Position numbers and translations under genes: made by a program
Shown here: in pieces, positions 1 through 6,741 of the stretch
How positions within the stretch are numbered: the stretch's first letter is position 1
Layout of the letters: the number at the start of each line of letters is the position of its first letter
Source of the DNA: Ignavibacteria bacterium
GTDB lineage: Bacteria > Bacteroidota > Ignavibacteria > Kapaibacteriales > Kapaibacteriaceae
NCBI GenBank assembly: GCA_016707005.1
Contig: JADJIQ010000004.1
Span: 248,001-312,000, forward strand
Direction of reading: 5' to 3'
DNA: 64,000 bases
Notes under the pieces: model-generated
What the model saw: only the letters and a program-made list of their open reading frames with translations
Database searches by the model: none
Told to the model about the DNA's origin: nothing

Positions 1-369
1 TCATACCTCGGTGAGTGGGTCAATCTCGGTGCGGGAACAACTACCTCCGATCTGAAGAACAACTACGGTCACATCCGCGTGGACCTGCCGTGGGGTCAGG
101 AAGACACCCAGCGGAAGTTCCTCGGCATCTTGATGGGTGATCACAGTAAGTCCGCCATTGGTACCATGTTCACAACCGGCACGGTCTGTGGTGTAAGCAG
201 CAATATTGTCGCTTCCGTTCTCCCTGAGAGATCAATTAGCTCCTTCCGATGGCTTGATAAACAGTACGAGACCGACAGGGCGATCGATGTAGCACGAACC
301 GTAATGGCACGTCGGAACACGTCTCTCGGACCAGAAACAGAAGCCCTTTTGCGCTATCTTGCGGGCTGA
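1..369 (+). CDS. GlmU-like sugar nucleotidyltransferase, C-terminal part (5' truncated)
   Basis: The reading frame is open from base 1 and gives 122 residues, so the start lies outside the window. The visible part has the short-turn pattern of a left-handed beta-helix (hexapeptide repeat) acyltransferase domain: SYLGEWVNLGAGT near the edge, then NNYGHIRVDLPWG, GDHSKSAIGTMFTTGTVCGV. This is typical of the C-terminal domain of the GlmU-like nucleotidyltransferases of Bacteroidota, which are annotated as putative sugar-1-phosphate nucleotidyl/acetyl-transferases. The N-terminal nucleotidyltransferase domain cannot be seen. The SDR gene begins two bases after the stop codon, so the two are probably cotranscribed. 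The exact substrate cannot be told from this fragment. Confidence 0.8.
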   Translation, partial: SYLGEWVNLGAGTTTSDLKNNYGHIRVDLPWGQEDTQRKFLGILMGDHSKSAIGTMFTTGTVCGVSSNIVASVLPERSISSFRWLDKQYETDRAIDVARTVMARRNTSLGPETEALLRYLAG

Positions 370-370
370 T

Positions 371-1081
371 ATGTCCGCATCTTTACACATCTGGATCACT
401 GGCGCAGGCCGTGGTATCGGCGCCGCGATCGCTCAGCATCTTGGTGCAAAACATCGCATCACGCTGAGTGGCCGGAATGAAGCATCGCTACGTCAGATCG
501 AGAACATGCTGCCCGGCGGACACTCTGCTGTTGTTCCATGCGATGTGGCAGATGAACACAGCGTTGCCATTGCCCATGCCGCGGCGACGCAGTTGTTCGG
601 GCCTGTCGATGTTTTGATCAATAACGCCGGCGTAGCTGTTTTCACCGACCTTGTCGATATGACGGTGGACGCCTTTGACGATCAGATCGCCGTGAATCTG
701 CGCGGTGTCTTCCTTGGCATTAAGTCCGTTCTCCCTTCGATGATCGAACGCCACAAGGGCATGATCATCACCATCAATTCCGTTGCGGCCGTAAGTGCGT
801 TCTCCGGATGTACGGGCTATGGCGCTTCCAAGGCCGGAGCACTCGCACTCACCCGATCTCTTCGTAATGAAGTGCGGGGCAAGAACATCAAGGTCTCAGA
901 TGTCCTTGTTGGAGCTACTGATACGGACATTTGGGGTGAAGAAGAGCGTGCCTCACTCGGTGAGCGAATGATGCAGGCCGATGATATTGCCGATGCCGTT
1001 CAGATGATCATAGGATCGTTCAATAATCCTAGAGTACAATTCGAAGAAATTCTCATTCGACCTCAACGCGGAGATCTGTGA
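371..1081 (+). CDS. SDR family NAD(P)-dependent oxidoreductase
   Basis: A 236-residue classical short-chain dehydrogenase/reductase. The cofactor-binding glycine motif TGAGRGIG is at residues 10-17, NNAG follows near residue 79, and the catalytic Ser plus Tyr-x-x-x-Lys (INSVAAVS then YGASK) sits around residues 136-155. The ATG at 371 is preferred over the in-frame TTG at 359: it starts immediately after the preceding stop and leaves a normal Rossmann N-terminus. Its stop overlaps the start of the next gene by one base (TGATG). The substrate is unknown. Length and motifs fit the 3-oxoacyl-ACP-reductase-like branch, which is very diverse. Confidence 0.9.
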   Translation: MSASLHIWITGAGRGIGAAIAQHLGAKHRITLSGRNEASLRQIENMLPGGHSAVVPCDVADEHSVAIAHAAATQLFGPVDVLINNAGVAVFTDLVDMTVDAFDDQIAVNLRGVFLGIKSVLPSMIERHKGMIITINSVAAVSAFSGCTGYGASKAGALALTRSLRNEVRGKNIKVSDVLVGATDTDIWGEEERASLGERMMQADDIADAVQMIIGSFNNPRVQFEEILIRPQRGDL

Positions 1082-2856
1082 TGACCAAGGAGTTCATAGT
1101 GCTGTGCCTAGCGCTTCTTTCATTCACTGCAACAGCGCAGCCGAATCAGGTCTATAGTCATGGCGACCCAACGCCGGAAGAACAATTGATGCTCGAGATG
1201 ATCAATCGGGCACGGGCGAACCCAACAGAAGAAGGTGTGCGGTTGATGGATACGGACGATGCTCGAGTACAGCAGTCCTATTCCTTCTTCAACATCAACA
1301 AGAGTGCAACCAAACAAGCATTCGCCGGGTACGCACAACGTCCGCCTCTTGCGTTTCATCCGAGCCTTATGACAGCTGCGGCCGATCATTCCAAGGACAT
1401 GGACGATCACAACTTCCAAGGACACAACAGTAGTAACGGTGATGACCTTGGTGACCGCTATGCCAAGGTGGGCTATGCCTCAATGGGTACGTACGGAGAA
1501 AACGTTGCCGCATACAGCGAATCCGTCTGGCATGGTCACTGCGGATTGAATGTGGACTGGGGAACGCAAAATCAGATCGATCTCGGACACCGAACGAACA
1601 TCATGAACATCTCGAACTATCTCTTTACGGAGATCGGTATCGGGATCATCATCAACAACCAAGGACTGCAGACCAATCATGTTGGTCCTTATGTGATCAC
1701 CCAAGATTTTGGACTCCGCAGCGTGCGGTACATCACCGGCGTGGTCTACAATGACAAGAACGCCAATGGGTTTTACGACATCGGTGAAGGTCTCAGCGGC
1801 GTCTCAGTGAAGCCCAATCGCGGAACGTATTATGCCGTTACAAGCACCTCGGGCGGTTATGCCATACCGTTCACCGGAAGTGGTTCCGTTGTTGTTACGG
1901 CATCTGAAGGGGGCTTGGCAGCACCTGTCGTAAAGACAGTCGATTTCTCTGGAGAGAACATCAAGGTCGACTTCATTCCTGCATCCCAGGGTCCCGGCAA
2001 TGTGACGCTGCGTCTGCCCGCCAATAATGCAACAGGCAGACCGCTTGAAGTGACGCTCGAATGGAATACTGCACCAATGGCTGATTCATATGAGTACCAG
2101 GTTGCAACCACACAGAACTTCTCGGCGAATACCATCGTAGCCAAAGGCAAACCAAGTACGACCTCTGCCCTCGTGACAGTCCCACAGTGCAACACAAAGT
2201 ACTATTGGCGTGTGCGTGGTGTGAATAGCGTTGGTAACGGTCAATGGTCAGCCCCCTATAGCTTCACAACCGGTGGCAAGCTCCCTACCTCCACAACAGC
2301 GTCCTCACCAAAGGGTGCTCAGTCAGGCGACAACACCGGAACGATCGCGTTTGCATGGACGAGTGCCGCAGATGCAACCACGTACCACCTCCGGATCAAG
2401 AATTCAACGTCGCCTTTCGCAGTGATCTATGAAGACACGTCCATCGTTGGAACAACGAAGAACATTCCCGTTGCCTCCATCGGAGCCGGAAGCTTCACAT
2501 GGGAAGTTCGCGCGAAGAATTCTTGTGGCAATGGTGGCTGGTCCACGCCTGCCGGCTTCTCATTGACCGTTACGAGTGTGGCAGAGTCCATGGAGAATGG
2601 CTGGGGAGTGAAGATCACACCTCATCCCGTTACGAGCTCAAGTACCGTGGTCATGACAGCGCCGATCCCAAGCGTCGTAACCTTGACCCTATCCGATCTA
2701 AGTGGGTCATCGCATGTTCTGGGGAGTTATAACGTTGAATCCGGTCAGACGACTCTACCGGTTGACGTGCGTAGTCAGTATGCCAGCGGAATGTATCTAT
2801 TGACGATCAGTTCAAACGGAACGATCGTTTCACGAGTAACCTTGGTGATCCCATGA
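1081..2856 (+). CDS. Secreted CAP/SCP-domain protein with FN3-like repeats and type IX sorting tail
   Basis: 591 residues. A signal peptide (MTKEFIVLCLALLSFTATAQ) is followed by a CAP (PR-1/SCP) domain at about residues 30-215, with MINRARANP, AADHSKDMDDHNFQGHN and the typical GHRTNIMN segment. A short SdrD-B-like stretch (VVYNDKNANGFYDIGEG) comes next, then two fibronectin-III-like domains (about 305-400 and 405-500). The last ~85 residues (ITPHPVTSSSTVVM ... ASGMYLLTI) look like a type IX secretion C-terminal sorting domain, consistent with sprA elsewhere in the window. The protein is probably exported and anchored at the surface. ATG 1081 is used rather than the GTG just before it. Its stop overlaps the next gene by four bases. 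Confidence 0.85.
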   Translation: MTKEFIVLCLALLSFTATAQPNQVYSHGDPTPEEQLMLEMINRARANPTEEGVRLMDTDDARVQQSYSFFNINKSATKQAFAGYAQRPPLAFHPSLMTAAADHSKDMDDHNFQGHNSSNGDDLGDRYAKVGYASMGTYGENVAAYSESVWHGHCGLNVDWGTQNQIDLGHRTNIMNISNYLFTEIGIGIIINNQGLQTNHVGPYVITQDFGLRSVRYITGVVYNDKNANGFYDIGEGLSGVSVKPNRGTYYAVTSTSGGYAIPFTGSGSVVVTASEGGLAAPVVKTVDFSGENIKVDFIPASQGPGNVTLRLPANNATGRPLEVTLEWNTAPMADSYEYQVATTQNFSANTIVAKGKPSTTSALVTVPQCNTKYYWRVRGVNSVGNGQWSAPYSFTTGGKLPTSTTASSPKGAQSGDNTGTIAFAWTSAADATTYHLRIKNSTSPFAVIYEDTSIVGTTKNIPVASIGAGSFTWEVRAKNSCGNGGWSTPAGFSLTVTSVAESMENGWGVKITPHPVTSSSTVVMTAPIPSVVTLTLSDLSGSSHVLGSYNVESGQTTLPVDVRSQYASGMYLLTISSNGTIVSRVTLVIP

Positions 2857-3503
2857 TCAAACCACTTGTTGGGCTTGCACTATTTGCTGTTGTAGTGACG
2901 GCATGTGCGTCAACGACCGATCCGGTAGCACCCGAACCAACGTTTTCTCTTACGACGTTCGATCTGAAGGCCGGTGACAAGCTAGAGTTTGAGTCCACGT
3001 CATCCGTACTCCCGGATAGTGCAACACTATCAAGTGTGACGGTCATCGGTGTGACTGGGGCATCCGGTGCGCAGGTACTCTTGCGTGAGGACATTTCGTA
3101 TCGAATGCGAAGTGGTTTCCTGGAAACATATCACGGAACGGAGGCTGCTCAGGTCATTGCCAAGTTCCCAACAAAGGCGGGAGACACGGTCATCCATTCA
3201 CTGGATACGCTGATGGATCCTGCGGGAAAGGTCCTGCAGATCTATGACGAAGTTGTTATCGCTATGAACGCCGACACGACGATCTCGACTCCAGTCGGAA
3301 CTTTCCGCTGTGCCGCATTTCGTTCTCTGTCTATGCCAACATTAACTGACGGCGTTGGGATCGTAGTAACTCAGACTCTATCGTATGTCAGTCCGACCCT
3401 TGGTATCATCACCAATGAGTCACATCAGTGGGCCGGAACTTCTACCGATGGCCCGCCATTTGGTTCGAGCACATCCAAACTTGTAAACATCATTCGTAAG
3501 TAG
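2853..3503 (+). CDS. Putative lipoprotein of unknown function
   Basis: 216 residues starting with MIKPLVGLALFAVVVTAC, a lipoprotein signal with Cys18 as the probable lipidated residue, then a Pro/Thr-rich linker. The remainder is beta-rich with alternating hydrophobic residues (KAGDKLEFESTSSVLPD, FPTKAGDTVIHSLDT, STPVGTFRCAAFRS) and resembles the small beta-sandwich lipoproteins common in this phylum. I recognise no named family. The ATGA overlap with the CAP-domain gene suggests translational coupling and joint expression at the cell envelope. Confidence 0.75.
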   Translation: MIKPLVGLALFAVVVTACASTTDPVAPEPTFSLTTFDLKAGDKLEFESTSSVLPDSATLSSVTVIGVTGASGAQVLLREDISYRMRSGFLETYHGTEAAQVIAKFPTKAGDTVIHSLDTLMDPAGKVLQIYDEVVIAMNADTTISTPVGTFRCAAFRSLSMPTLTDGVGIVVTQTLSYVSPTLGIITNESHQWAGTSTDGPPFGSSTSKLVNIIRK

Positions 3504-3523
3504 AACGATATCAGTGCAGCAAT

Positions 3524-3880
3524 TTACGCTGCCTTACCATAGGCTGTTTTCGGTGTAAGGCTGAACCCACAGCTACGTTCGAGGAGTGTGATCACATCCA
3601 CACGTCTCGTCTTATCCGCTTGTGGCATCAGGAATACGTCGAAACGCATTTGATCATAGCTACCGGCAGCATCGGCCCATTGCGAGAACTTCTCGTGAAG
3701 TGCCAGATCGCGTGCACCCGGGATCGTATCGCAGTCGAATGCATCGACCAGTTCATATTGGCCGGACTCGCCCTTACGGAGGATCCCTACCACTCCGGGT
3801 ACATCATATGATCTCCAATCGTCGAGACCAACTGGCATCAGGAAATGCATGCAATTTTGGACAGGCATTGCGTGTAACAT
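3524..3880 (-). CDS. Hypothetical 118-residue protein at the end of the small-peptide cluster
   Basis: The start ATG at 3880 is preceded by a good ribosome binding site (AAGGAAG, 6 bases upstream). The protein is soluble, with a pattern of conserved-looking aromatic and charged residues: DDWRSYDVPGVVGILR, ELVDAFDCDTIPGARDLALH, MRFDVFLMPQAD, DVITLLERSCGF. The G-V-G-I ... R-x-x-A-x-H ... F-x-V-F ... L-E run loosely recalls a degenerate GIY-YIG-like fold, but that is only a guess. It is the last and largest member of a minus-strand run of tiny genes (4664-3939). It is convergent with the lipoprotein gene, 20 bases away. Function unknown. Confidence 0.6.
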   Translation of the reverse strand: MLHAMPVQNCMHFLMPVGLDDWRSYDVPGVVGILRKGESGQYELVDAFDCDTIPGARDLALHEKFSQWADAAGSYDQMRFDVFLMPQADKTRRVDVITLLERSCGFSLTPKTAYGKAA

Positions 3881-3938
3881 GGTGTTCTTCCTTGAGTTCA
3901 GAATTTCATTGGTCGAATTCAGGTAGCTACCGAGAAGC

Positions 3939-3992
3939 TTAGTTCTCTTCGCCGCGATCGATCGAGTACGGGTGTTGACGGTTCGTTTTCAT
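3939..3992 (-). CDS. 17-residue micro-peptide, copy 3 (MKTNRQHPYSIDRGEEN)
   Basis: An ATG at 3992 opens a 17-codon frame ending in TAA, preceded by a clear AAAGGA seven bases upstream and an A-rich leader. It differs from copies 1 and 2 at five codons. Three changes are synonymous third-position changes, one is Arg to Lys and one Thr to Asn, the pattern expected of a translated sequence. The C-terminal IDRGEEN echoes the IDRAED end of the 61/62-residue proteins nearby. Too short for automatic gene callers. Whether it is secreted, a signal or a remnant is unknown. Confidence 0.5.
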   Translation of the reverse strand: MKTNRQHPYSIDRGEEN

Positions 3993-4045
3993 GATATATC
4001 CTTTTGTTTTCGTGTTTGGGTTCGTGTTTGTGTTCGAGTTAGCAC

Positions 4046-4234
4046 TCAGTCTTCAGCACGGTCGATCTGCGCACGCTGTGGAGCAAGGGCGTTGAGTTCA
4101 TCTTGATTGTCGTAGTAATACTTGACAGTCGTTTGGTTGTTCTGGAGAAGGAATTGGGCGTCTGCTTGATTGATACCAGCATCTTCATAGCTGACGAGAC
4201 CGAAGAAGCACATGATGGCGATGAGGAGTTCCAT
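4046..4234 (-). CDS. Small protein B (62 residues), paralogue of the 61-residue protein at 4479-4664
   Basis: The first 20 residues (MELLIAIMCFFGLVSYEDAG) are identical to the sister gene, and the rest aligns throughout: ADAQFLLQNNQTTVKYYYDN, then PQRAQIDRAED at the end. DNA differences in the identical N-terminal part are all silent, which argues for selection on the protein. The N-terminus is a hydrophobic stretch without the basic residues of a normal signal peptide, so it may insert in or touch the membrane. A micro-peptide gene (4292-4345) lies upstream in the same frame; its TAA is followed by about 19 codons with no ATG, GTG or TTG. No known family recognised. Confidence 0.65.
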   Translation of the reverse strand: MELLIAIMCFFGLVSYEDAGINQADAQFLLQNNQTTVKYYYDNQDELNALAPQRAQIDRAED

Positions 4235-4291
4235 GGGGTTGACTTTCGTTTGTGTTGTTGTAATTGGTTTGGGTTGAGTTGGACCGGCTGC

Positions 4292-4345
4292 TTAGTTCTC
4301 TTCGCCGCGGTCGATCGAGTATGGGTGTTGACGTGTTGTACGCAT
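4292..4345 (-). CDS. 17-residue micro-peptide, copy 2 (MRTTRQHPYSIDRGEEN)
   Basis: A 17-codon ATG-to-TAA frame inside the second unit of a 91-base tandem repeat. Its product is identical to that of copy 1 and differs at two residues from copy 3. The leader is A-rich with AACACAAAACCAAGCGAG ahead of the start, like the leaders of its neighbours. The copy 1/2 duplication is too recent to test selection; the comparison with copy 3 carries that evidence. Confidence 0.45.
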   Translation of the reverse strand: MRTTRQHPYSIDRGEEN

Positions 4346-4382
4346 GGTATTCTCGCTTGGTTTTGTGTTTGAAATTTGGGTT

Positions 4383-4436
4383 TTAGTTCTCTTCGCCGCG
4401 GTCGATCGAGTATGGGTGTTGACGTGTTGTACGCAT
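4383..4436 (-). CDS. 17-residue micro-peptide, copy 1 (MRTTRQHPYSIDRGEEN)
   Basis: First of three near-identical 17-codon frames lying between and after the two small-protein genes on the minus strand. Peptide composition is balanced (three basic, three acidic residues, one His), with a short Q-H-P-Y-S-I-D-R core. It shares Q-x3-I-D-R-(A/G)-E with the C-termini of both small proteins, so it could be a detached or duplicated tail of that family. Confidence 0.45.
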   Translation of the reverse strand: MRTTRQHPYSIDRGEEN

Positions 4437-4478
4437 GATGTTCTCGCTTGGTTTTGTGTTCAAAGTGGTTGTAGATCT

Positions 4479-4664
4479 TTAGTCTTCGGCGCGGTCAATG
4501 TTGACACGTTGCGGCAGAGCATAGAGCGAATCAGGATTGTCGTAGTAGTACCTTACCGTCGACTGATTGTCCTGCAAGAGCAGATTGGCATCGGCTGACG
4601 AGATACCGGCATCTTCGTAGCTAACGAGGCCGAAGAAGCACATGATGGCAATGAGTAGTTCCAT
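4479..4664 (-). CDS. Small protein A (61 residues), paralogue of the 62-residue protein at 4046-4234
   Basis: Start taken at ATG 4664, where similarity to the sister gene begins and AAGGG lies nine bases upstream; the same frame is open back to an ATG at 4796, which would add 44 non-conserved residues. The protein is MELLIAIMCFFGLVSYEDAG, then ISSADANLLLQDNQSTVRYY and YDN, ending PQRVNIDRAED. It has a hydrophobic N-terminal segment, an acidic, tyrosine-rich middle and the conserved IDR-acidic tail. It is the first gene of the run that continues with the micro-peptides and ends with the 118-residue protein. No family recognised. Confidence 0.65.
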   Translation of the reverse strand: MELLIAIMCFFGLVSYEDAGISSADANLLLQDNQSTVRYYYDNPDSLYALPQRVNIDRAED

Positions 4665-4796
4665 GGGGGTGACCCTTGTGTTGATTTGAACAGATGATGT
4701 TTGTAGTTGCGTGTCATTGAATTCTCCTGTGAAGTACATGTCTGACGATCCAGCCCAACCAAGCAGAACACCACCAACCATGTGAGGTTGGACCAT

Positions 4797-5106
4797 GCTC
4801 GGCCAAGTCAGTCAAAGTCCGATCACGAATGATCAAACCATGCTCGGTCAGATATAGACGACCCGACCAATCTTATGGTCAGAGCGCTACGTATGTTCCA
4901 TTACGACACCCATAGAACATGGGCGCCGCAACAGAGAACGCGGAACCGGTTTTAGCCGATCCGTTGTCTGTGATGCGAAGATGGTACAGGCGTCCCCTCT
5001 TCTCTGTTACAAATAAAAGGGAATTGTTACAGGTTATTATTGGCAATACTGTATATTCGTCCTGAGGAACAAGTCCTATCACTACAGCACTTTACGTGTT
5101 TTCGCC
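4797..5106. other. Divergent intergenic region between the small-peptide cluster and the helical-repeat gene
   Basis: 310 bases with no convincing gene. It holds an 11-base direct repeat (ACCATGCTCGG at 4792-4802 and 4837-4847), an A/T-rich stretch near 5001-5060, and TATATTCG at 5052-5059, a one-mismatch match to the TAnnTTTG promoter box pointing toward the gene at 5107. I see no convincing promoter for the minus-strand cluster. Confidence 0.5.
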
Positions 5107-6624
5107 ATGGAAATTCTTAAAGAAATCCTGCGAATTGTTACAACGAAGTCCGATAAGGCCAAGGTCTTTCCCGAACTGATCGAGGATGATGAGGCATCAA
5201 CCTCTCTTGCCGGGCGGTTCCTCAATGGAATGGCCAATGACTCGTACACCACGGACGAAGAAGCTGCACGGGACCTTTACGGAACCGGGGCCAGTGACCA
5301 ACGCTATCGAACGCTGAAATCGCGCACGTATGAGCGCCTCATGCACTCAGTGCTCTTCCTCCAGGTGAAACAGCCCGAACATTCGGAATATCTCAGCTAC
5401 TACTACAAATGCATGCGCAATCAGATCGGTGCCCAAACGCTGATGCGTTTTGCCTCACGTCGTGCCGGCTATGCCATTGCCCTCAAGACCCTTACAATAG
5501 CCCAGAAGTATGAGTTCACAGATATCTGCGTCTCCCTTGCGGTGCTGTTGCGCGAATCTGCCGCTGTTTGGAACAAGCGGACAACATTCCTTCATCACCA
5601 TCGGGAGGTGGTGAAGCATCTGGGTGCGCTGAAATGTGAATATGATGCCGACTTCCTGCTCGACCATATCAAGATGGAAATGACGGTAACAAGCCGCAAG
5701 CGCTCATACTTGATCGATCTCCACAAGGACGCGATGATCAAGGTTGAGTCGATGCGAAAGGAACACAACACCCATGGTCTTCGACTCAGTAGTATCCGCG
5801 CAGCAGTGAACTACTATGACTTCGTTGAGGACTTTGCCGGGGTGATCAAGGAATGCGACCGTGCCATCGAGTATCTGAACTCCGTTCCCCACCTTTCACA
5901 GAGGGCACGCCACGGCGAGTTCATGCTTCAGAAGATGTCTGCTGCCCTTTACCTGCGCCGATATGACGAAGCATTTACCCTTGCAGACAAGTGTATCGAT
6001 TCGTTCACTGTTGCCGGAAACAACTGGTATTTCGCTTCTGACCTTGCATTTGTGGCAGCGATCAATATTCAGGATTATGACAAAGCAGAGCTCCTCTATA
6101 CCAGAGCAACAACCCACCGTAAGTACAACATGCTGTCCGAGAATACTCGCGAACGCTGGATCATCTACGGTGCATATCTCCTCTTAGCAGAACAACTCGG
6201 GTTGTATTCTCCACAACAAAGTCGAGCCAAAACCTTCCGTCTCTCCACATACTTGAATTCGCTTCCTGAGGAATCGAAGTCTAAGAAGGTCTATAACGTA
6301 CTCATTATTGTCTCCCATGTATTCTATCTCATGATCAATGGTGACTATGACACTGCGGAAAAACGTATCGACTATCTCCGGGTATACTCCTCACGCTATC
6401 TGAAGGAAAAACACTTCAATCGCGTGCGGATCTTCCTGCGCCTGATCCAAAGTTTCCCTAAACATTCGTTCATTCCATCAGAGATCCGCAAACACACAAA
6501 GGATATCTATGATGAACTTATTGCCTCCTCGCATGATCCTATGCCATCCGAAACGAACGAACTCATTCCATTTGAGGTGATGTTCGAATCTCTTCTAAAA
6601 ACTGTAGAAAGATCAGAATCGTAA
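5107..6624 (+). CDS. Large all-helical (TPR-like) protein of unknown function
   Basis: 505 residues, no signal peptide or membrane segment. After a compact N-terminal region of about 90 residues, the sequence is amphipathic helices with TPR-like spacing, for example FAGVIKECDRAIEYLNSV, YDEAFTLADKCIDSF, YDKAELLYTRAT and YDTAEKRIDYLRVYSSRYL. The N-terminus (KAKVFPEL, RTLKSRTYERLMHSVLFL) has no DNA-binding motif I can name. It is divergent from the small-peptide cluster. Helical-repeat proteins next to short-peptide genes occur in peptide-sensing regulators of other phyla, but that link is speculation here. Its stop codon lies inside an octamer tandem repeat. Confidence 0.75.
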   Translation: MEILKEILRIVTTKSDKAKVFPELIEDDEASTSLAGRFLNGMANDSYTTDEEAARDLYGTGASDQRYRTLKSRTYERLMHSVLFLQVKQPEHSEYLSYYYKCMRNQIGAQTLMRFASRRAGYAIALKTLTIAQKYEFTDICVSLAVLLRESAAVWNKRTTFLHHHREVVKHLGALKCEYDADFLLDHIKMEMTVTSRKRSYLIDLHKDAMIKVESMRKEHNTHGLRLSSIRAAVNYYDFVEDFAGVIKECDRAIEYLNSVPHLSQRARHGEFMLQKMSAALYLRRYDEAFTLADKCIDSFTVAGNNWYFASDLAFVAAINIQDYDKAELLYTRATTHRKYNMLSENTRERWIIYGAYLLLAEQLGLYSPQQSRAKTFRLSTYLNSLPEESKSKKVYNVLIIVSHVFYLMINGDYDTAEKRIDYLRVYSSRYLKEKHFNRVRIFLRLIQSFPKHSFIPSEIRKHTKDIYDELIASSHDPMPSETNELIPFEVMFESLLKTVERSES

Positions 6625-6676
6625 CCCCGTAACCTTGTAACCCCGTAACCCTGTAACCTTGTAACTCTGTAACTCT
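6621..6676. repeat. Seven tandem octamers, GTAACCCC-type
   Basis: Seven consecutive 8-base units: gtaacccc, gtaacctt, gtaacccc, gtaaccct, gtaacctt, gtaactct, gtaactct. The first unit contains the stop codon of the preceding gene, and the array ends 15 bases before the operator-like element upstream of the XRE-S24 repressor. Confidence 0.9.
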
Positions 6677-6691
6677 CTAGCGAAAAGACTC

Positions 6692-6718
6692 TACATTTTG
6701 TATATTGTCCACACGTTT
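6692..6718 (+). promoter_or_regulatory. Operator/promoter-like element before the LexA-like repressor (shared with dnaE2)
   Basis: TACATTTTGTATATTGT is followed at a fixed distance by ACGTTT. The same block lies before dnaE2 (9798-9825). ACATTT (6693-6698) and ACGTTT (6713-6718) form a direct repeat with 20-base spacing, two helical turns. TATATTG inside it could also be the promoter box. Candidate binding site of the adjacent XRE-S24 repressor. Confidence 0.5.
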
Positions 6719-6741
6719 CCACATATGAATACGGCAGCACC

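Larger units (their letters stand above)
4292..4460. repeat. Tandem duplication, 91-base period, carrying micro-peptide copies 1 and 2
   Basis: Bases 4292-4369 and 4383-4460 match at all but two positions. Each unit contains one complete 17-codon gene plus its leader. A diverged third copy of the coding part is at 3939-3992. Confidence 0.85.

Noticed and set aside
4035..4043. TTAGCACTC, half of a CIRCE heat-shock operator
   Set aside because: The matching GAGTGCTAA arm at nine-base spacing is absent and the downstream genes are not chaperones.
4292..4460. Two-unit tandem repeat considered as a CRISPR remnant
   Set aside because: Only two units, no spacer/repeat alternation, no cas genes, and the repeat itself contains a complete small reading frame.
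4103..4598. Plus-strand frames of 84-89 codons across the micro-peptide cluster
   Set aside because: They are antisense to the small genes, rich in Cys/Trp/Val, and repeat only because the DNA is duplicated; silent-change pattern supports the minus strand.
4479..4796. Longer 105-residue version of small protein A
   Set aside because: Similarity to the sister protein begins at residue 45 of this frame, where a ribosome binding site is also placed; the upstream part is probably leader.
4879..5082. 67-codon minus-strand frame in the divergent intergenic region
   Set aside because: No ribosome binding site, no domain-like pattern and it spans the A/T-rich promoter region; better read as non-coding.
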